From the NCBI GenBank assembly GCA_964057225.1, contig OZ059899.1:3782001-3846000 (forward strand): 64,000 nucleotides of DNA, in the 5' to 3' direction. The first letter of the stretch is position 1, and each line of letters begins with the position of its first letter. The notes below the pieces were generated by a model. It saw only the letters and a list, made by a program, of their open reading frames with translations, made no database searches and was not told the origin of the DNA. The position numbers and the translations under genes are program-made. Origin of the DNA: Auanema rhodensis (lineage: Eukaryota; Nematoda; Chromadorea; Rhabditida; Rhabditidae). Below are positions 27,378 to 39,310 of the stretch, piece after piece.

Positions 27378-30185
27378 ACTAATGCATCATTTTTCAAACG
27401 ATCATAACTAATTTTTGTATTAAGCGTTCTTCCATGTAGTATAGTGCATTCGATGCGGATTTTTAAGCTGCGTCGATCTGTGTTATCAGATTTGCGCTAG
27501 CTTAAAAATGCACCGAGATATCAACTGATATAAGTTCACACTTATATCCTCGATTTTCACCCTGAAGAACTAATTTTTTCGTTGAATAACATTGTCCATC
27601 GTCTTTGCCTTGAAAAAAGGAATCTAAAAACATCTACTTTTTGCTAAATTATCTTGAAATTTTTCGAAAAAATTTTTGTCAAAATGTTTTTGGAAACAAT
27701 GTTGAGTGTACATGGAAACTCAACATACACTAATGCATCATTTTTCAAACGATCATAACTAATTTTTGTATAAAGCGTTTCTCAATGTAGTATAGTGCAT
27801 TCGATGCGGATTTTTAAGCTGCGTCGATCTGTGTTATCAGATTTGCGCTAGCTTAAAAATGCACCGAGATATCAACTGATATAAGTTCACACTTATATCC
27901 TCGATTTTCACCCTGAAGAACTAATTTTTTCGTTGAATAACATTGTCCATCGTCTTTGCCTTGAAAAAAGGAATCTAAAAACATCTACTTTTTGCTAAAT
28001 TATCTTGAAATTTTTCGAAAAAATTTTTGTCAAAATGTTTTTGGAAACAATGTTGAGTGTACATGGAAACTCAACATACACTAATGCATCATTTTTCAAA
28101 CGATCATAACTAATTTTTGTATAAAGCGTTTCTCAATGTAGTATAGTGCATTCGATGCGGATTTTTAAGCTGCGTCGATCTGTGTTATCAGATTTGCGCT
28201 AGCTTAAAAATGCACCGAGATATCAACTGATATAAGTTCACACTTATATCCTCGATTTTCACCCTGAAGAACTAATTTTTTCGTTGAATAACATTGTCCA
28301 TCGTCTTTGCCTTGAAAAAAGGAATCTAAAAACATCTACTTTTTGCTAAATTATCTTGAAATTTTTCGAAAAAATTTTTGTCAAAATGTTTTTGGAAACA
28401 ATGTTGAGTGTACATGGAAACTCAACATACACTAATGCATCATTTTTCAAACGATCATAACTAATTTTTGTATAAAGCGTTTCTCAATGTAGTATAGTGC
28501 ATTCGATGCGGATTTTTAAGCTGCGTCGATCTGTGTTATCAGATTTGCGCTAGCTTAAAAATGCACCGAGATATCAACTGATATAAGTTCACACTTATAT
28601 CCTCGATTTTCACCCTGAAGAACTAATTTTTTCGTTGAATAACATTGTCCATCGTCTTTGCCTTGAAAAAAGGAATCTAAAAACATCTACTTTTTGCTAA
28701 ATTATCTTGAAATTTTTCGAAAAAATTTTTGTCAAAATGTTTTTGGAAACAATGTTGAGTGTACATGGAAACTCAACATACACTAATGCATCATTTTTCA
28801 AACGATCATAACTAATTTTTGTATTAAGCGTTTCTCAATGTAGTATAGTGCATTCGATGCGGATTTTTAAGCTACGTCGATCTGTGTTATCAGATTTGCG
28901 CTAGCTTAAAAATGCACCGAGATATCAACTGATATAAGTTTACACTTATATCCTCGATTTTCACCCTGAAGAAATAATTTTTTCGTTGAATAACATTGTC
29001 CATCGTCTTTGCCTTGAAAAAAGGAATCTAAAAACATCTACTTTTTGCTAAATTATTTTGAAATTTTTCGAAAAAATTTTTGTCAAAATGTTTTTGGAAA
29101 CAATGTTGAGTGTACATGGAAACTCAACATACACTAATGCATCATTTTTCAAACGATCATAACTAATTTTTGTATTAAGCGTTTCTCAATGTAGTATAGT
29201 GCATTCGATGCGGATTTTTAAGCTACGTCGATCTGTGTTATCAGATTTGCGCTAGCTTAAAAATGCACCGAGATATCAACTGATATAAGTTCACACTTAT
29301 ATCCTCGATTTTCACCCTGAAGAATTAATTTTTTCGTTGAATAACATTGTCCATCGTCTTTGCCTTGAAAAATGGAATCTAAAAACATCTACTTTTTGCT
29401 AAATTATTTTGAAATTTTTCGAAAAAATTTTTGTCAAAATGTTTTTGGAAGCAATGTTGAGTGTACATGGAAACTCAACATACACTAATGCATCATTTTT
29501 CAAACGATCATAACTAATTTGTGTATCGAGCGTTTCTCAATGTAGTATAGTGCATTCGATGCGGATTTTTAAGCTACGTCGATCTGTGTTATCAGATTTG
29601 CGCTAGCTTAAAAATGCACCGAGATATCAACTGATATAAGTTTACACTTATATCCTCGATTTTCACCCTGAAGAATTAATTTTTTCGTTGAATAACATTG
29701 TCCATCGTCTTTGCCTTGAAAAAAGGAATCTAAAAACATCTACTTTTTGCTAAATTATTTTGAAATTTTTCGAAAAAATTTTTGTCAAAATGTTTTTGGA
29801 AGCAATGTTGAGTGTACATGGAAACTCAACATACACTAATGCATCATTTTTCAAACGATCATAACTAATTTTTGTATTAAGCGTTTCTCAATGTAGTATA
29901 GTGCATTCGATGCGGATTTTTAAGCTGCGTCGATCTGTGTTATCAGATTTGCGCTAGCTTAAAAATGCACCGAGATATCAACTGATATAAGTTTAAACTT
30001 ATATCCTCGATTTTCACCCTGAAGAATTAATTTTTTCGTTAAATAACATTGTCTATCGTCTTTGCCTTGAAAAAAGGAATCTAAAAACATCTACTTTTTG
30101 CTAAATTATTTTGAAATTTTTCGAAAAAATTTTTGTCAAAATGTTTTTGGAAGCAATGTTGAGTGTACATGGAAACTCAACAAAC
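27378..30185 (+). repeat. 8-monomer block, copy 2 of a near-exact tandem duplication
   Basis: Marks at 27569, 27920, 28271, 28622, 29521 and 30181 each lie exactly 2808 bp after their partners, and I saw no internal difference at the sites compared. The first monomer starts with GTTCTTCCATG (about 27427) instead of TATAAAG, and this end repeats at about 30235. The junction therefore lies inside the monomer at 27378-27728, after the CCATG mark. Confidence 0.92.
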
Positions 30186-30887
30186 ACTAATGCATCATTT
30201 TTCAAACGATCATAACTAATTTTTGTATTAAGCGTTCTTCCATGTAGTATAGTGCATTCGATGCGGATTTTTAAGCTGCGTCGATCTGTGTTATCAGATT
30301 TGCGCTAGCTTAAAAATGTACCGAGATATCAACTGATATAAGTTCACACTTATATCCTCGATTTTCACCCTGAAGAATTAATTTTTTCGTTGAATAACAT
30401 TGTCCATCGTCTTTGCCTTGAAAAAAGAAATCTAAAAACATCTACTTTTTGCTAAATTATTTTGAAATTTTTCGAAAAAATTTTTGTCAAAATGTTTTTG
30501 GAAGCAATGTTGAGTGTACATGGAAACTCAACATACACTAATGCATCATTTTTCAAACGATCATAACTAATTTTTGTATTAAGCGTTCTTCTATGTAGTA
30601 TAGTGCATTCGATGCGGATTTTTAAGCTGCGTCGATCTGTGTTATCAGATTTGCGCTAGCTTAAAAATGCACCGAGATATCAACTGATATAAGTTCACAC
30701 TTATATCCTCGATTTTCACCCTGAAGAATTAATTTTTTCGTTGAATAACATGGTCCATCGTCTTTGCCTTGAAAAAAGGAATCTAAAAACATCTACTTTT
30801 TGCTAAATTATTTTGAAATTTTTCGAAAAAATTTTTGTCAAAATGTTTTTGGAAGCAATGTTGAGTGTACATGGAAACTCAACATAC
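29133..30887 (+). repeat. Five-monomer block copied 14 monomers downstream (copy 1)
   Basis: The ordered marks are a CTACG monomer with AAAAATGG, then GTGTATCG (29521), TTTAAAC, TTCCATG with GTACCG, and TTCTATG (30591) with CATGGTCC. They recur at 34046-35800. The offset is 4913 bp because one monomer in between is 350 bp long. Confidence 0.86.
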
Positions 30888-32291
30888 ACTAATGCATCAT
30901 TTTTCAAACGATCATAACTAATTTTTGTATTAAGCGTTTCTCAATGTAGTATAGTGCATTCGATGCGGATTTTTAAGCTGCGTCGATCTGTGTTATCAGA
31001 TTTGCGCTAGCTTAAAAATGCACCGAGATATCAACTGATATAAGTTCACACTTATATCCTCGATTTTCACCCTGAAGAATTAATTTTTTCGTTGAATAAC
31101 ATTGTCCATCGTCTTTGCCTTGAAAAATGGAATCTAAAAACATCTACTTTTTGCTAAATTATTTTGAAATTTTTCGAAAAAATTTTTGTCAAAATGTTTT
31201 TGGAAGCAATGTTGAGTGTACATGGAAACTCAACATACACTAATGCATCATTTTTCAAACGATCATAACTAATTTGTGTATCGAGCGTTTCTCAATGTAG
31301 TATAGTGCATTCGATGCGGATTTTTAAGCTACGTCGATCTGTGTTATCAGATTTGCGCTAGCTTAAAAATGCACCGAGATATCAACTGATATAAGTTTAC
31401 ACTTATATCCTCGATTTTCACCCTGAAGAATTAATTTTTTCGTTGAATAACATTGTCCATCGTCTTTGCCTTGAAAAAAGGAATCTAAAAACATCTACTT
31501 TTTGCTAAATTATTTTGAAATTTTTCGAAAAAATTTTTGTCAAAATGTTTTTGGAAGCAATGTTGAGTGTACATGGAAACTCAACATACACTAATGCATC
31601 ATTTTTCAAACGATCATAACTAATTTTTGTATTAAGCGTTTCTCAATGTAGTATAGTGCATTCGATGCGGATTTTTAAGCTACGTCGATCTGTGTTATCA
31701 GATTTGCGCTAGCTTAAAAATGCACCGAGATATCAACTGATATAAGTTCACACTTATATCCTCGATTTTCACCCTGAAGAATTAATTTTTTCGTTGAATA
31801 ACATGGTCCATCGTCTTTGCCTTGAAAAAAGGAATCTAAAAACATCTACTTTTTGCTAAATTATTTTGAAATTTTTCGAAAAAATTTTTGTCAAAATGTT
31901 TTTGGAAGCAATGTTGAGTGTACATGGAAACTCAACATACACTAATGCATCATTTTTAAAACGATCATAACTAATTTTTGTATCAAGCGTTTCTCAATGT
32001 AGTATAGTGCATTCGATGCGGATTTTTAAGCTACGTCGATCTGTGTTATCAGATTTGCGCTAGCTTAAAAATGCACCGAGATATCAACTGATATAAGTTT
32101 ACACTTATATCCTCGATTTTCACCCTGAAGAATTAATTTTTTCGTTGAATAACATTGTCCATCGTTTTTGCCTTGAAAAAAGGAATCTAAAAACATCTAC
32201 TTTTTGCTAAATTATTTTGAAATTTTTCGAAAAAATTTTTGTCAAAATGTTTTTGGAAGCAATGTTGAGTGTACATGGAAACTCAACATAC

Positions 32292-32641
32292 ACTAATGCA
32301 TCATTTTTCAAACGATCATAACTAATTTTTGTATTAAGCGTTTCTCAATGTAGTATAGTGCATTCGATGCGGATTTTTAAGCTACGTCGATCTGTGTTAT
32401 CAGATTTGCGCTAGCTTAAAAATGCACCGAGATATCAACTGATATAAGTTCACACTTATATCCTCGACTTTCACCCTGAAGAATTAATTTTTTCGTTGAA
32501 TAACATGGTCCATCGTCTTTGCCTTGAAAAAAGGAATCTAAAACATCTACTTTTTGCTAAATTATTTTGAAATTTTTCGAAAAAATTTTTGTCAAAATGT
32601 TTTTGGAAGCAATGTTGAGTGTACATGGAAACTCAACATAC
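32292..32641 (+). repeat. 350-bp monomer with a 1-bp deletion
   Basis: The run at monomer position 249 has four A residues (CTAAAACATC near 32540) instead of five. Starts before and after confirm a one-base phase shift. The monomer also has CTCGACTTTC in place of CTCGATTTTC. Homopolymer error is an alternative explanation. Confidence 0.83.
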
Positions 32642-34045
32642 ACTAATGCATCATTTTTCAAACGATCATAACTAATTTTTGTATTAAGCGTTTCTCAATG
32701 TAGTATAGTGCATTCGATGCGGATTTTTAAGCTGCGTCGATCTGTGTTATCAGATTTGCGCTAGCTTAAAAATGCACCGAGATATCAACTGATATAAGTT
32801 TACACTTATATCCTCGATTTTCACCCTGAAGAATTGATTTTTTCGTTGAATAACATTGTCCATCGTCTTTGCCTTGAAAAAAGGAATCTAAAAACATCTA
32901 CTTTTTGCTAAATTATTTTGAAATTTTTCGAAAAAATTTTTGTCAAAATGTTTTTGGAAGCAATGTTGAGTGTACATGGAAACTCAACATACACTAATGC
33001 ATCATTTTTCAAACGATCATAACTAATTTTTGTATTAAGCGTTTCTCAATGTAGTATAGTGCATTCGATGCGGATTTTTAAGCTGCGTCGATCTGTGTTA
33101 TCAGATTTGCGCTAGCTTAAAAATGCACCGAGATATCAACTGATATAAGTTCACACTTATATCCTCGATTTTCACCCTGAAGAAATAATTTTTTCGTTGA
33201 ATAACATTGTCCATCGTCTTTGCCTTAAAAAAAGGAATCTAAAAACATCTACTTTTTGCTAAATTATTTTGAAATTTTTCGAAAAAATTTTTGTCAAAAT
33301 GTTTTTGGAAACAATATTGAGTGTACATGGAAACTCAACATACACTAATGCATCATTTTTCAAACGATCATAACTAATTTTTGTATTAAGCGTTTCTCAA
33401 TGTAGTATAGTGCATTCGATGCGGATTTTTAAGCTACGTCGATCTGTGTTATCAGATTTGCGCTAGCTTAAAAATGCACCGAGATATCAACTGATATAAG
33501 TTCACACTTATATCCTCGATTTTCACCCTGAAGAATTAATTTTTTCGTTGAATAACATTGTCCATCGTCTTTGCCTTGAAAAATGGAATCTAAAAACATC
33601 TACTTTTTGCTAAATTATTTTGAAATTTTTCGAAAAAATTTTTGTCAAAATGTTTTTGGAAGCAATGTTGAGTGTACATGGAAACTCAACATACACTAAT
33701 GCATCATTTTTCAAACGATCATAACTAATTTTTGTATTAAGCGTTTCTCAATGTAGTATAGTGCATTCGATGCGGATTTTTAAGCTGCGTCGATCTGTGT
33801 TATCAGATTTGCGCTAGCTTAAAAATGCACCGAGATATCAACTGATATAAGTTCACACTTATATCCTCGATTTTCACCCTGAAGAAATAATTTTTTCGTT
33901 GAATAACATTGTCCATCGTCTTTGCCTTGAAAAAAGGAATCTAAAAACATCTACTTTTTGCTAAATTATTCTGAAATTTTTCGAAAAAATTTTTGTCAAA
34001 ATGTTTTTGGAAACAATGTTGAGTGTACATGGAAACTCAACATAC

Positions 34046-35800
34046 ACTAATGCATCATTTTTCAAACGATCATAACTAATTTTTGTATTAAGCGTTTCTC
34101 AATGTAGTATAGTGCATTCGATGCGGATTTTTAAGCTACGTCGATCTGTGTTATCAGATTTGCGCTAGCTTAAAAATGCACCGAGATATCAACTGATATA
34201 AGTTCACACTTATATCCTCGATTTTCACCCTGAAGAATTAATTTTTTCGTTGAATAACATTGTCCATCGTCTTTGCCTTGAAAAATGGAATCTAAAAACA
34301 TCTACTTTTTGCTAAATTATTTTGAAATTTTTCGAAAAAATTTTTGTCAAAATGTTTTTGGAAGCAATGTTGAGTGTACATGGAAACTCAACATACACTA
34401 ATGCATCATTTTTCAAACGATCATAACTAATTTGTGTATCGAGCGTTTCTCAATGTAGTATAGTGCATTCGATGCGGATTTTTAAGCTACGTCGATCTGT
34501 GTTATCAGATTTGCGCTAGCTTAAAAATGCACCGAGATATCAACTGATATAAGTTTACACTTATATCCTCGATTTTCACCCTGAAGAATTAATTTTTTCG
34601 TTGAATAACATTGTCCATCGTCTTTGCCTTGAAAAAAGGAATCTAAAAACATCTACTTTTTGCTAAATTATTTTGAAATTTTTCGAAAAAATTTTTGTCA
34701 AAATGTTTTTGGAAGCAATGTTGAGTGTACATGGAAACTCAACATACACTAATGCATCATTTTTCAAACGATCATAACTAATTTTTGTATTAAGCGTTTC
34801 TCAATGTAGTATAGTGCATTCGATGCGGATTTTTAAGCTGCGTCGATCTGTGTTATCAGATTTGCGCTAGCTTAAAAATGCACCGAGATATCAACTGATA
34901 TAAGTTTAAACTTATATCCTCGATTTTCACCCTGAAGAATTAATTTTTTCGTTAAATAACATTGTCCATCGTCTTTGCCTTGAAAAAAGGAATCTAAAAA
35001 CATCTACTTTTTGCTAAATTATTTTGAAATTTTTCGAAAAAATTTTTGTCAAAATGTTTTTGGAAGCAATGTTGAGTGTACATGGAAACTCAACATACAC
35101 TAATGCATCATTTTTCAAACGATCATAACTAATTTTTGTATTAAGCGTTCTTCCATGTAGTATAGTGCATTCGATGCGGATTTTTAAGCTGCGTCGATCT
35201 GTGTTATCAGATTTGCGCTAGCTTAAAAATGTACCGAGATATCAACTGATATAAGTTCACACTTATATCCTCGATTTTCACCCTGAAGAATTAATTTTTT
35301 CGTTGAATAACATTGTCCATCGTCTTTGCCTTGAAAAAAGGAATCTAAAAACATCTACTTTTTGCTAAATTATTTTGAAATTTTTCGAAAAAATTTTTGT
35401 CAAAATGTTTTTGGAAGCAATGTTGAGTGTACATGGAAACTCAACATACACTAATGCATCATTTTTCAAACGATCATAACTAATTTTTGTATTAAGCGTT
35501 CTTCTATGTAGTATAGTGCATTCGATGCGGATTTTTAAGCTGCGTCGATCTGTGTTATCAGATTTGCGCTAGCTTAAAAATGCACCGAGATATCAACTGA
35601 TATAAGTTCACACTTATATCCTCGATTTTCACCCTGAAGAATTAATTTTTTCGTTGAATAACATGGTCCATCGTCTTTGCCTTGAAAAAAGGAATCTAAA
35701 AACATCTACTTTTTGCTAAATTATTTTGAAATTTTTCGAAAAAATTTTTGTCAAAATGTTTTTGGAAGCAATGTTGAGTGTACATGGAAACTCAACATAC
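34046..35800 (+). repeat. Five-monomer block copied from or to 29133-30887 (copy 2)
   Basis: Same ordered marks with GTGTATCG at 34434 and TTCTATG at 35504. It lacks GTCTATCG and CAAACAC of copy 1, so copy 1 gained those changes or conversion removed them here. Confidence 0.86.
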
Positions 35801-37002
35801 ACTAATGCATCATTTTTCAAACGATCATAACTAATTTTTGTATTAAGCGTTTCTCAATGTAGTATAGTGCATTCGATGCGGATTTTTAAGCTACGTCGAT
35901 CTGTGTTATCAGATTTGCGCTAGCTTAAAAATGCACCGAGATATCAACTGATATAAGTTTACACTTATATCCTCGATTTTCACCCTGAAGAATTAATTTT
36001 TTCGTTAAATAACATTGTCCATCGTCTTTGCCTTGAAAAAAGGAATCTAAAAACATCTACTTTTTGCTAAATTATTTTGAAATTTTTCGAAAAAATTTTT
36101 GTCAAAATGTTTTTGGAAGCAATGTTGAGTGTACATGGAAACTCAACATACACTAATGCATCATTTTTCAAACGATCATAACTAATTTTTGTATTAAGCG
36201 TTTCTCAATGTAGTATAGTGCATTCGATGCGGATTTTTAAGCTGCGTCGATCTGTGTTATCAGATTTGCGCTAGCTTAAAAATGCACCGAGATATCAACT
36301 GATATAAGTTCACACTTATATCCTCGAATTTCACCCTGAAGAATTAATTTTTTCGTTGAATAACATTGTCCATCGTTTTTGCCTTGAAAAAAGGAATCTA
36401 AAAACATCTACGTTTTGCTAAATTATTTTGAAATTTTTCGAAAAAATTTTTGTCAAAATGTTTTTGGAAGCAATGTTGAGTGTACATGGAAACTCAACAT
36501 ACACTAATGCATCATTTTTCAAACGATCATAACTAATTTTTGTATTAAGCGTTTCTCAATGTAGTATAGTGCATTCGATGCGGATTTTTAAGCTGCGTCG
36601 ATCTGTGTTATCAGATTTGCGCTAGCTTAAAAATGCACCGAGATATCAACTGATATAAGTTCACACTTATATCCTCGATTTTCACCCTGAAGAATTAATT
36701 TTTTCGTTGAATAACATTGTCCATCGTTTTTGCCTTGAAAAAAGGAATCTAAAAACATCTACTTTTTGCTAAATTATTTTGAAATTTTTCGAAAAAATTT
36801 TTGTCAAAATGTTTTTGGAAGCAATGTTGAGTGTACATGGAAACTCAACATACACTAATGCATCATTTTTCAAACGATCATAACTAATTTTTGTATTAAG
36901 CGTTTCTCAATGTAGTATAGTGCATTCGATGCGGATTTTTAAGCTGCGTCGATCTGTGTTATCAGATTTGCGCTAGCTTAAAAATGCACCGAGATATCAA
37001 CT

Positions 37003-37024
37003 GATATAAGTTCACACTTATATC
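37003..37024. repeat. Dyad B: 9-bp inverted repeat with 4-nt loop (monomer positions 150-171)
   Basis: Arms GATATAAGT and ACTTATATC are exact reverse complements around the loop TCAC in the reference monomer. Most copies carry TCAC or TTAC in the loop, both of which leave the stem intact. A small set carries TTAA, which makes the whole element palindromic. The dyad could extrude as a hairpin or bind a symmetric protein dimer, but neither is shown. A few copies break the right arm without a matching change in the left, for example near 4730 (ACTTTTATC) and in the monomers starting at 62828 and 63179 (CACAATTAT). Confidence 0.9.
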
Positions 37025-37052
37025 CTCGATTTTCACCCTGAAGAATTAATTT

Positions 37053-37069
37053 TTTCGTTGAATAACATT
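37053..37069 (+). other. Weak CENP-B-box-like half motif (monomer positions 200-216)
   Basis: The 17 bases fit the first half of the essential CENP-B box pattern NTTCGNNNNANNCGGGN: TTCG then A at the correct spacing, and TTCGTTG also agrees with the human form. The second half CGGG is absent (ACAT here). A common variant changes G207 to A inside the motif. Chance is a sufficient explanation for five matched essential bases in an AT-rich repeat, so this is recorded only as a candidate. Confidence 0.2.
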
Positions 37070-37088
37070 GTCCATCGTCTTTGCCTTG

Positions 37089-37167
37089 AAAAAAGGAATC
37101 TAAAAACATCTACTTTTTGCTAAATTATTTTGAAATTTTTCGAAAAAATTTTTGTCAAAATGTTTTT
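37089..37167. other. A/T-tract-rich segment, roughly helically phased (monomer positions 236-314)
   Basis: Within 79 bp the + strand has runs of A or T of four or more at monomer positions 236-241, 249-253, 261-265, 274-277, 283-287, 290-295, 296-300 and 310-314. Successive centres are about 9 to 13 bp apart for most steps. The segment also contains a 12-bp palindrome, TTTTTCGAAAAA, at 283-294. A-tracts repeated near the helical period are known to bend DNA, and curved satellites are common in heterochromatin. Curvature here is an inference from spacing only. Confidence 0.6.
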
Positions 37168-37174
37168 GGAAGCA

Positions 37175-37202
37175 ATGTTGAGTGTACATGGAAACTCAAC
37201 AT
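37175..37202. repeat. Dyad A: 9-bp inverted repeat with 10-nt loop (monomer positions 322-349)
   Basis: Arms ATGTTGAGT and ACTCAACAT are perfect reverse complements flanking GTACATGGAA. The element sits at the end of my monomer frame and is present in almost every copy. Arm-breaking variants exist: ACTCAACAA (around 27373 and 30181), ACTAAACAT (around 37546 and 37897), ACTCAATAT (around 48429 and 59661) and ATATTGAGT (around 33314). None of these has a compensating change in the other arm, so the sequence shows a dyad but does not show selection for base pairing. Confidence 0.88.
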
Positions 37203-37204
37203 AC

Positions 37205-37906
37205 ACTAATGCATCATTTTTCAAACGATCATAACTAATTTTTGTATTAAGCGTTTCTCAATGTAGTATAGTGCATTCGATGCGGATTTTTAAGCTGCGT
37301 CGATCTGTGTTATCAGATTTGCGCTAGCTTAAAAATGCACCGAGATATCAACTGATATAAGTTTACACTTATATCCTCGATTTTCACCCTGAAGAATTAA
37401 TTTTTTCGTTGAATAACATTGTCCATCGTCTTCGCCTTGAAAAAAGGAATCTAAAAACATCTACTTTTTGCTAAATTATTTTGAAATTTTTCGAAAAAAT
37501 TTTTGTCAAAATGTTTTTGGAAGCAATGTTGAGTGTACATGGAAACTAAACATACACTAATGCATCATTTTTCAAACGATCATAACTAATTTTTGTATTA
37601 AGCGTTTCTCAATGTAGTATAGTGCATTCGATGCGGATTTTTAAGCTGCGTCGATCTGTGTTATCAGATTTGCGCTAGCTTAAAAATGCACCGAGATATC
37701 AACTGATATAAGTTTACACTTATATCCTCGATTTTCACCCTGAAGAATTAATTTTTTCGTTGAATAACATTGTCCATCGTCTTCGCCTTGAAAAAAGGAA
37801 TCTAAAAACATCTACTTTTTGCTAAATTATTTTGAAATTTTTCGAAAAAATTTTTGTCAAAATGTTTTTGGAAGCAATGTTGAGTGTACATGGAAACTAA
37901 ACATAC
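37205..37906 (+). repeat. Recent single-monomer tandem duplication
   Basis: The monomers at 37205-37555 and 37556-37906 share two rare changes found together nowhere else that I saw: CTTCGCC (near 37432 and 37783) and ACTAAACAT (near 37546 and 37897). The adjacent pair is best explained by duplication of one 351-bp unit. Confidence 0.88.
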
Positions 37907-39310
37907 ACTAATGCATCATTTTTCAAACGATCATAACTAATTTTTGTATTAAGCGTTTCTCAATGTAGTATAGTGCATTCGATGCGGATTTTTAAGCTGC
38001 GTCGATCTGTGTTATCAGATTTGCGCTAGCTTAAAAATGTACCGAGATATCAACTGATATAAGTTCACACTTATATCCTCGATTTTCACCCTGAAGAAAT
38101 AATTTTTTCGTTGAATAACATTGTCCATCGTCTTTGCCTTGAAAAAAGGAATCTAAAAACATCTACTTTTTGCTAAATTATTTTGAAATTTTTCGAAAAA
38201 ATTTTTGTCAAAATGTTTTTGGAAGCAATGTTGAGTGTACATGGAAACTCAACATACACTAATGCATCATTTTTCAAACGATCATAACTAATTTTTGTAT
38301 TAAGCGTTTCTCAATGTAGTATAGTGCATTCGATGCGGATTTTTAAGCTGCGTCGATCTGTGTTATCAGATTTGCGCTAGCTTAAAAATGCACCGAGATA
38401 TCAACTGATATAAGTTTACACTTATATCCTCGATTTTCACCCTGAAGAATTAATTTTTTCGTTGAATAACATTGTCCATCGTCTTTGCCTTAAAAAAAAG
38501 AATCTAAAAACATCTACTTTTTGCTAAATTATTTTGAAATTTTTCGAAAAAATTTTTGTCAAAATGTTTTTGGAAGCAATGTTGAGTGTACATGGAAACT
38601 CAACATACACTAATGCATCATTTTTCAAACGATCATAACTAATTTTTGTATTAAGCGTTTCTCAATGTAGTATAGTGCATTCGATGCGGATTTTTAAGCT
38701 GCGTCGATCTGTGTTATCAGATTTGCGCTAGCTTAAAAACGCACCGAGATATCAACTGATATAAGTTTACACTTATATCCTCGATTTTCACCCTGAAGAA
38801 TTAATTTTTTCGTTGAATAACATTGTCCATCGTCTTTGCCTTAAAAAAAAGAATCTAAAAACATCTACTTTTTGCTAAATTATTTTGAAATTTTTCGAAA
38901 AAATTTTTGTCAAAATGTTTTTGGAAGCAATGTTGAGTGTACATGGAAACTCAACATACACTAATGCATCATTTTTCAAACGATCATAACTAATTTTTGT
39001 ATTAAGCGTTTCTCAATGTAGTATAGTGCATTCGATGCGGATTTTTAAGCTGCGTCGATCTGTGTTATCAGATTTGCGCTAGCTTAAAAATGTACCGAGA
39101 TATCAACTGATATAAGTTCACACTTATATCCTCGATTTTCACCCTGAAGAATTAATTTTTTCGTTAAATAACATTGTCCATCGTCTTTGCCTTGAAAAAA
39201 GGAATCTAAAAACATCTACTTTTTGCTAAATTATTTTGAAATTTTTCGAAAAAATTTTTGTCAAAATGTTTTTGGAAGCAATGTTGAGTGTACATGGAAA
39301 CTCAACATAC

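Larger units (their letters stand above)
36854..37204 (+). repeat. Reference monomer of the satellite (matches the consensus)
   Basis: This copy carries the common base at every diagnostic site I tracked and serves as the reference. Hand count gives 57 C and 53 G in 351 bp and 12 CpG dinucleotides, at positions 22, 48, 74, 79, 94, 97, 118, 137, 174, 203, 223 and 288. The main variable sites are 44 (T, C or A), 50-57 (ttctcaat, tttttcaat, ttcttaat or ttcttccat types), 93 (G/A), 134 (C/T), 160 and 162 (C/T and C/A), 193 (T, A or C), 207 (G/A), 226 (C/T) and 319 (G/A). An EcoRV site (140-145) and an NheI site (119-124) occur once per monomer and persist in nearly all copies. No internal half-monomer duplication is evident. 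Length is 3 x 117, so reading frame is kept between copies, but all six frames contain stops. Confidence 0.95.

Noticed and set aside
36854-37204. Monomer as a fused pair of about 175-bp halves
   Set aside because: Comparing the two halves shows only weak local likeness, such as TTTTTGT followed by AATGT near positions 35-60 and 296-325. That spacing is not half a monomer, and the match is no better than expected from AT-rich sequence.
36854-37204. TATA-like promoter sites and poly(A) signals within the monomer
   Set aside because: AT-rich words such as TATAAG and AATAACA are expected by chance here and recur in every copy. Nothing ties them to a transcript.
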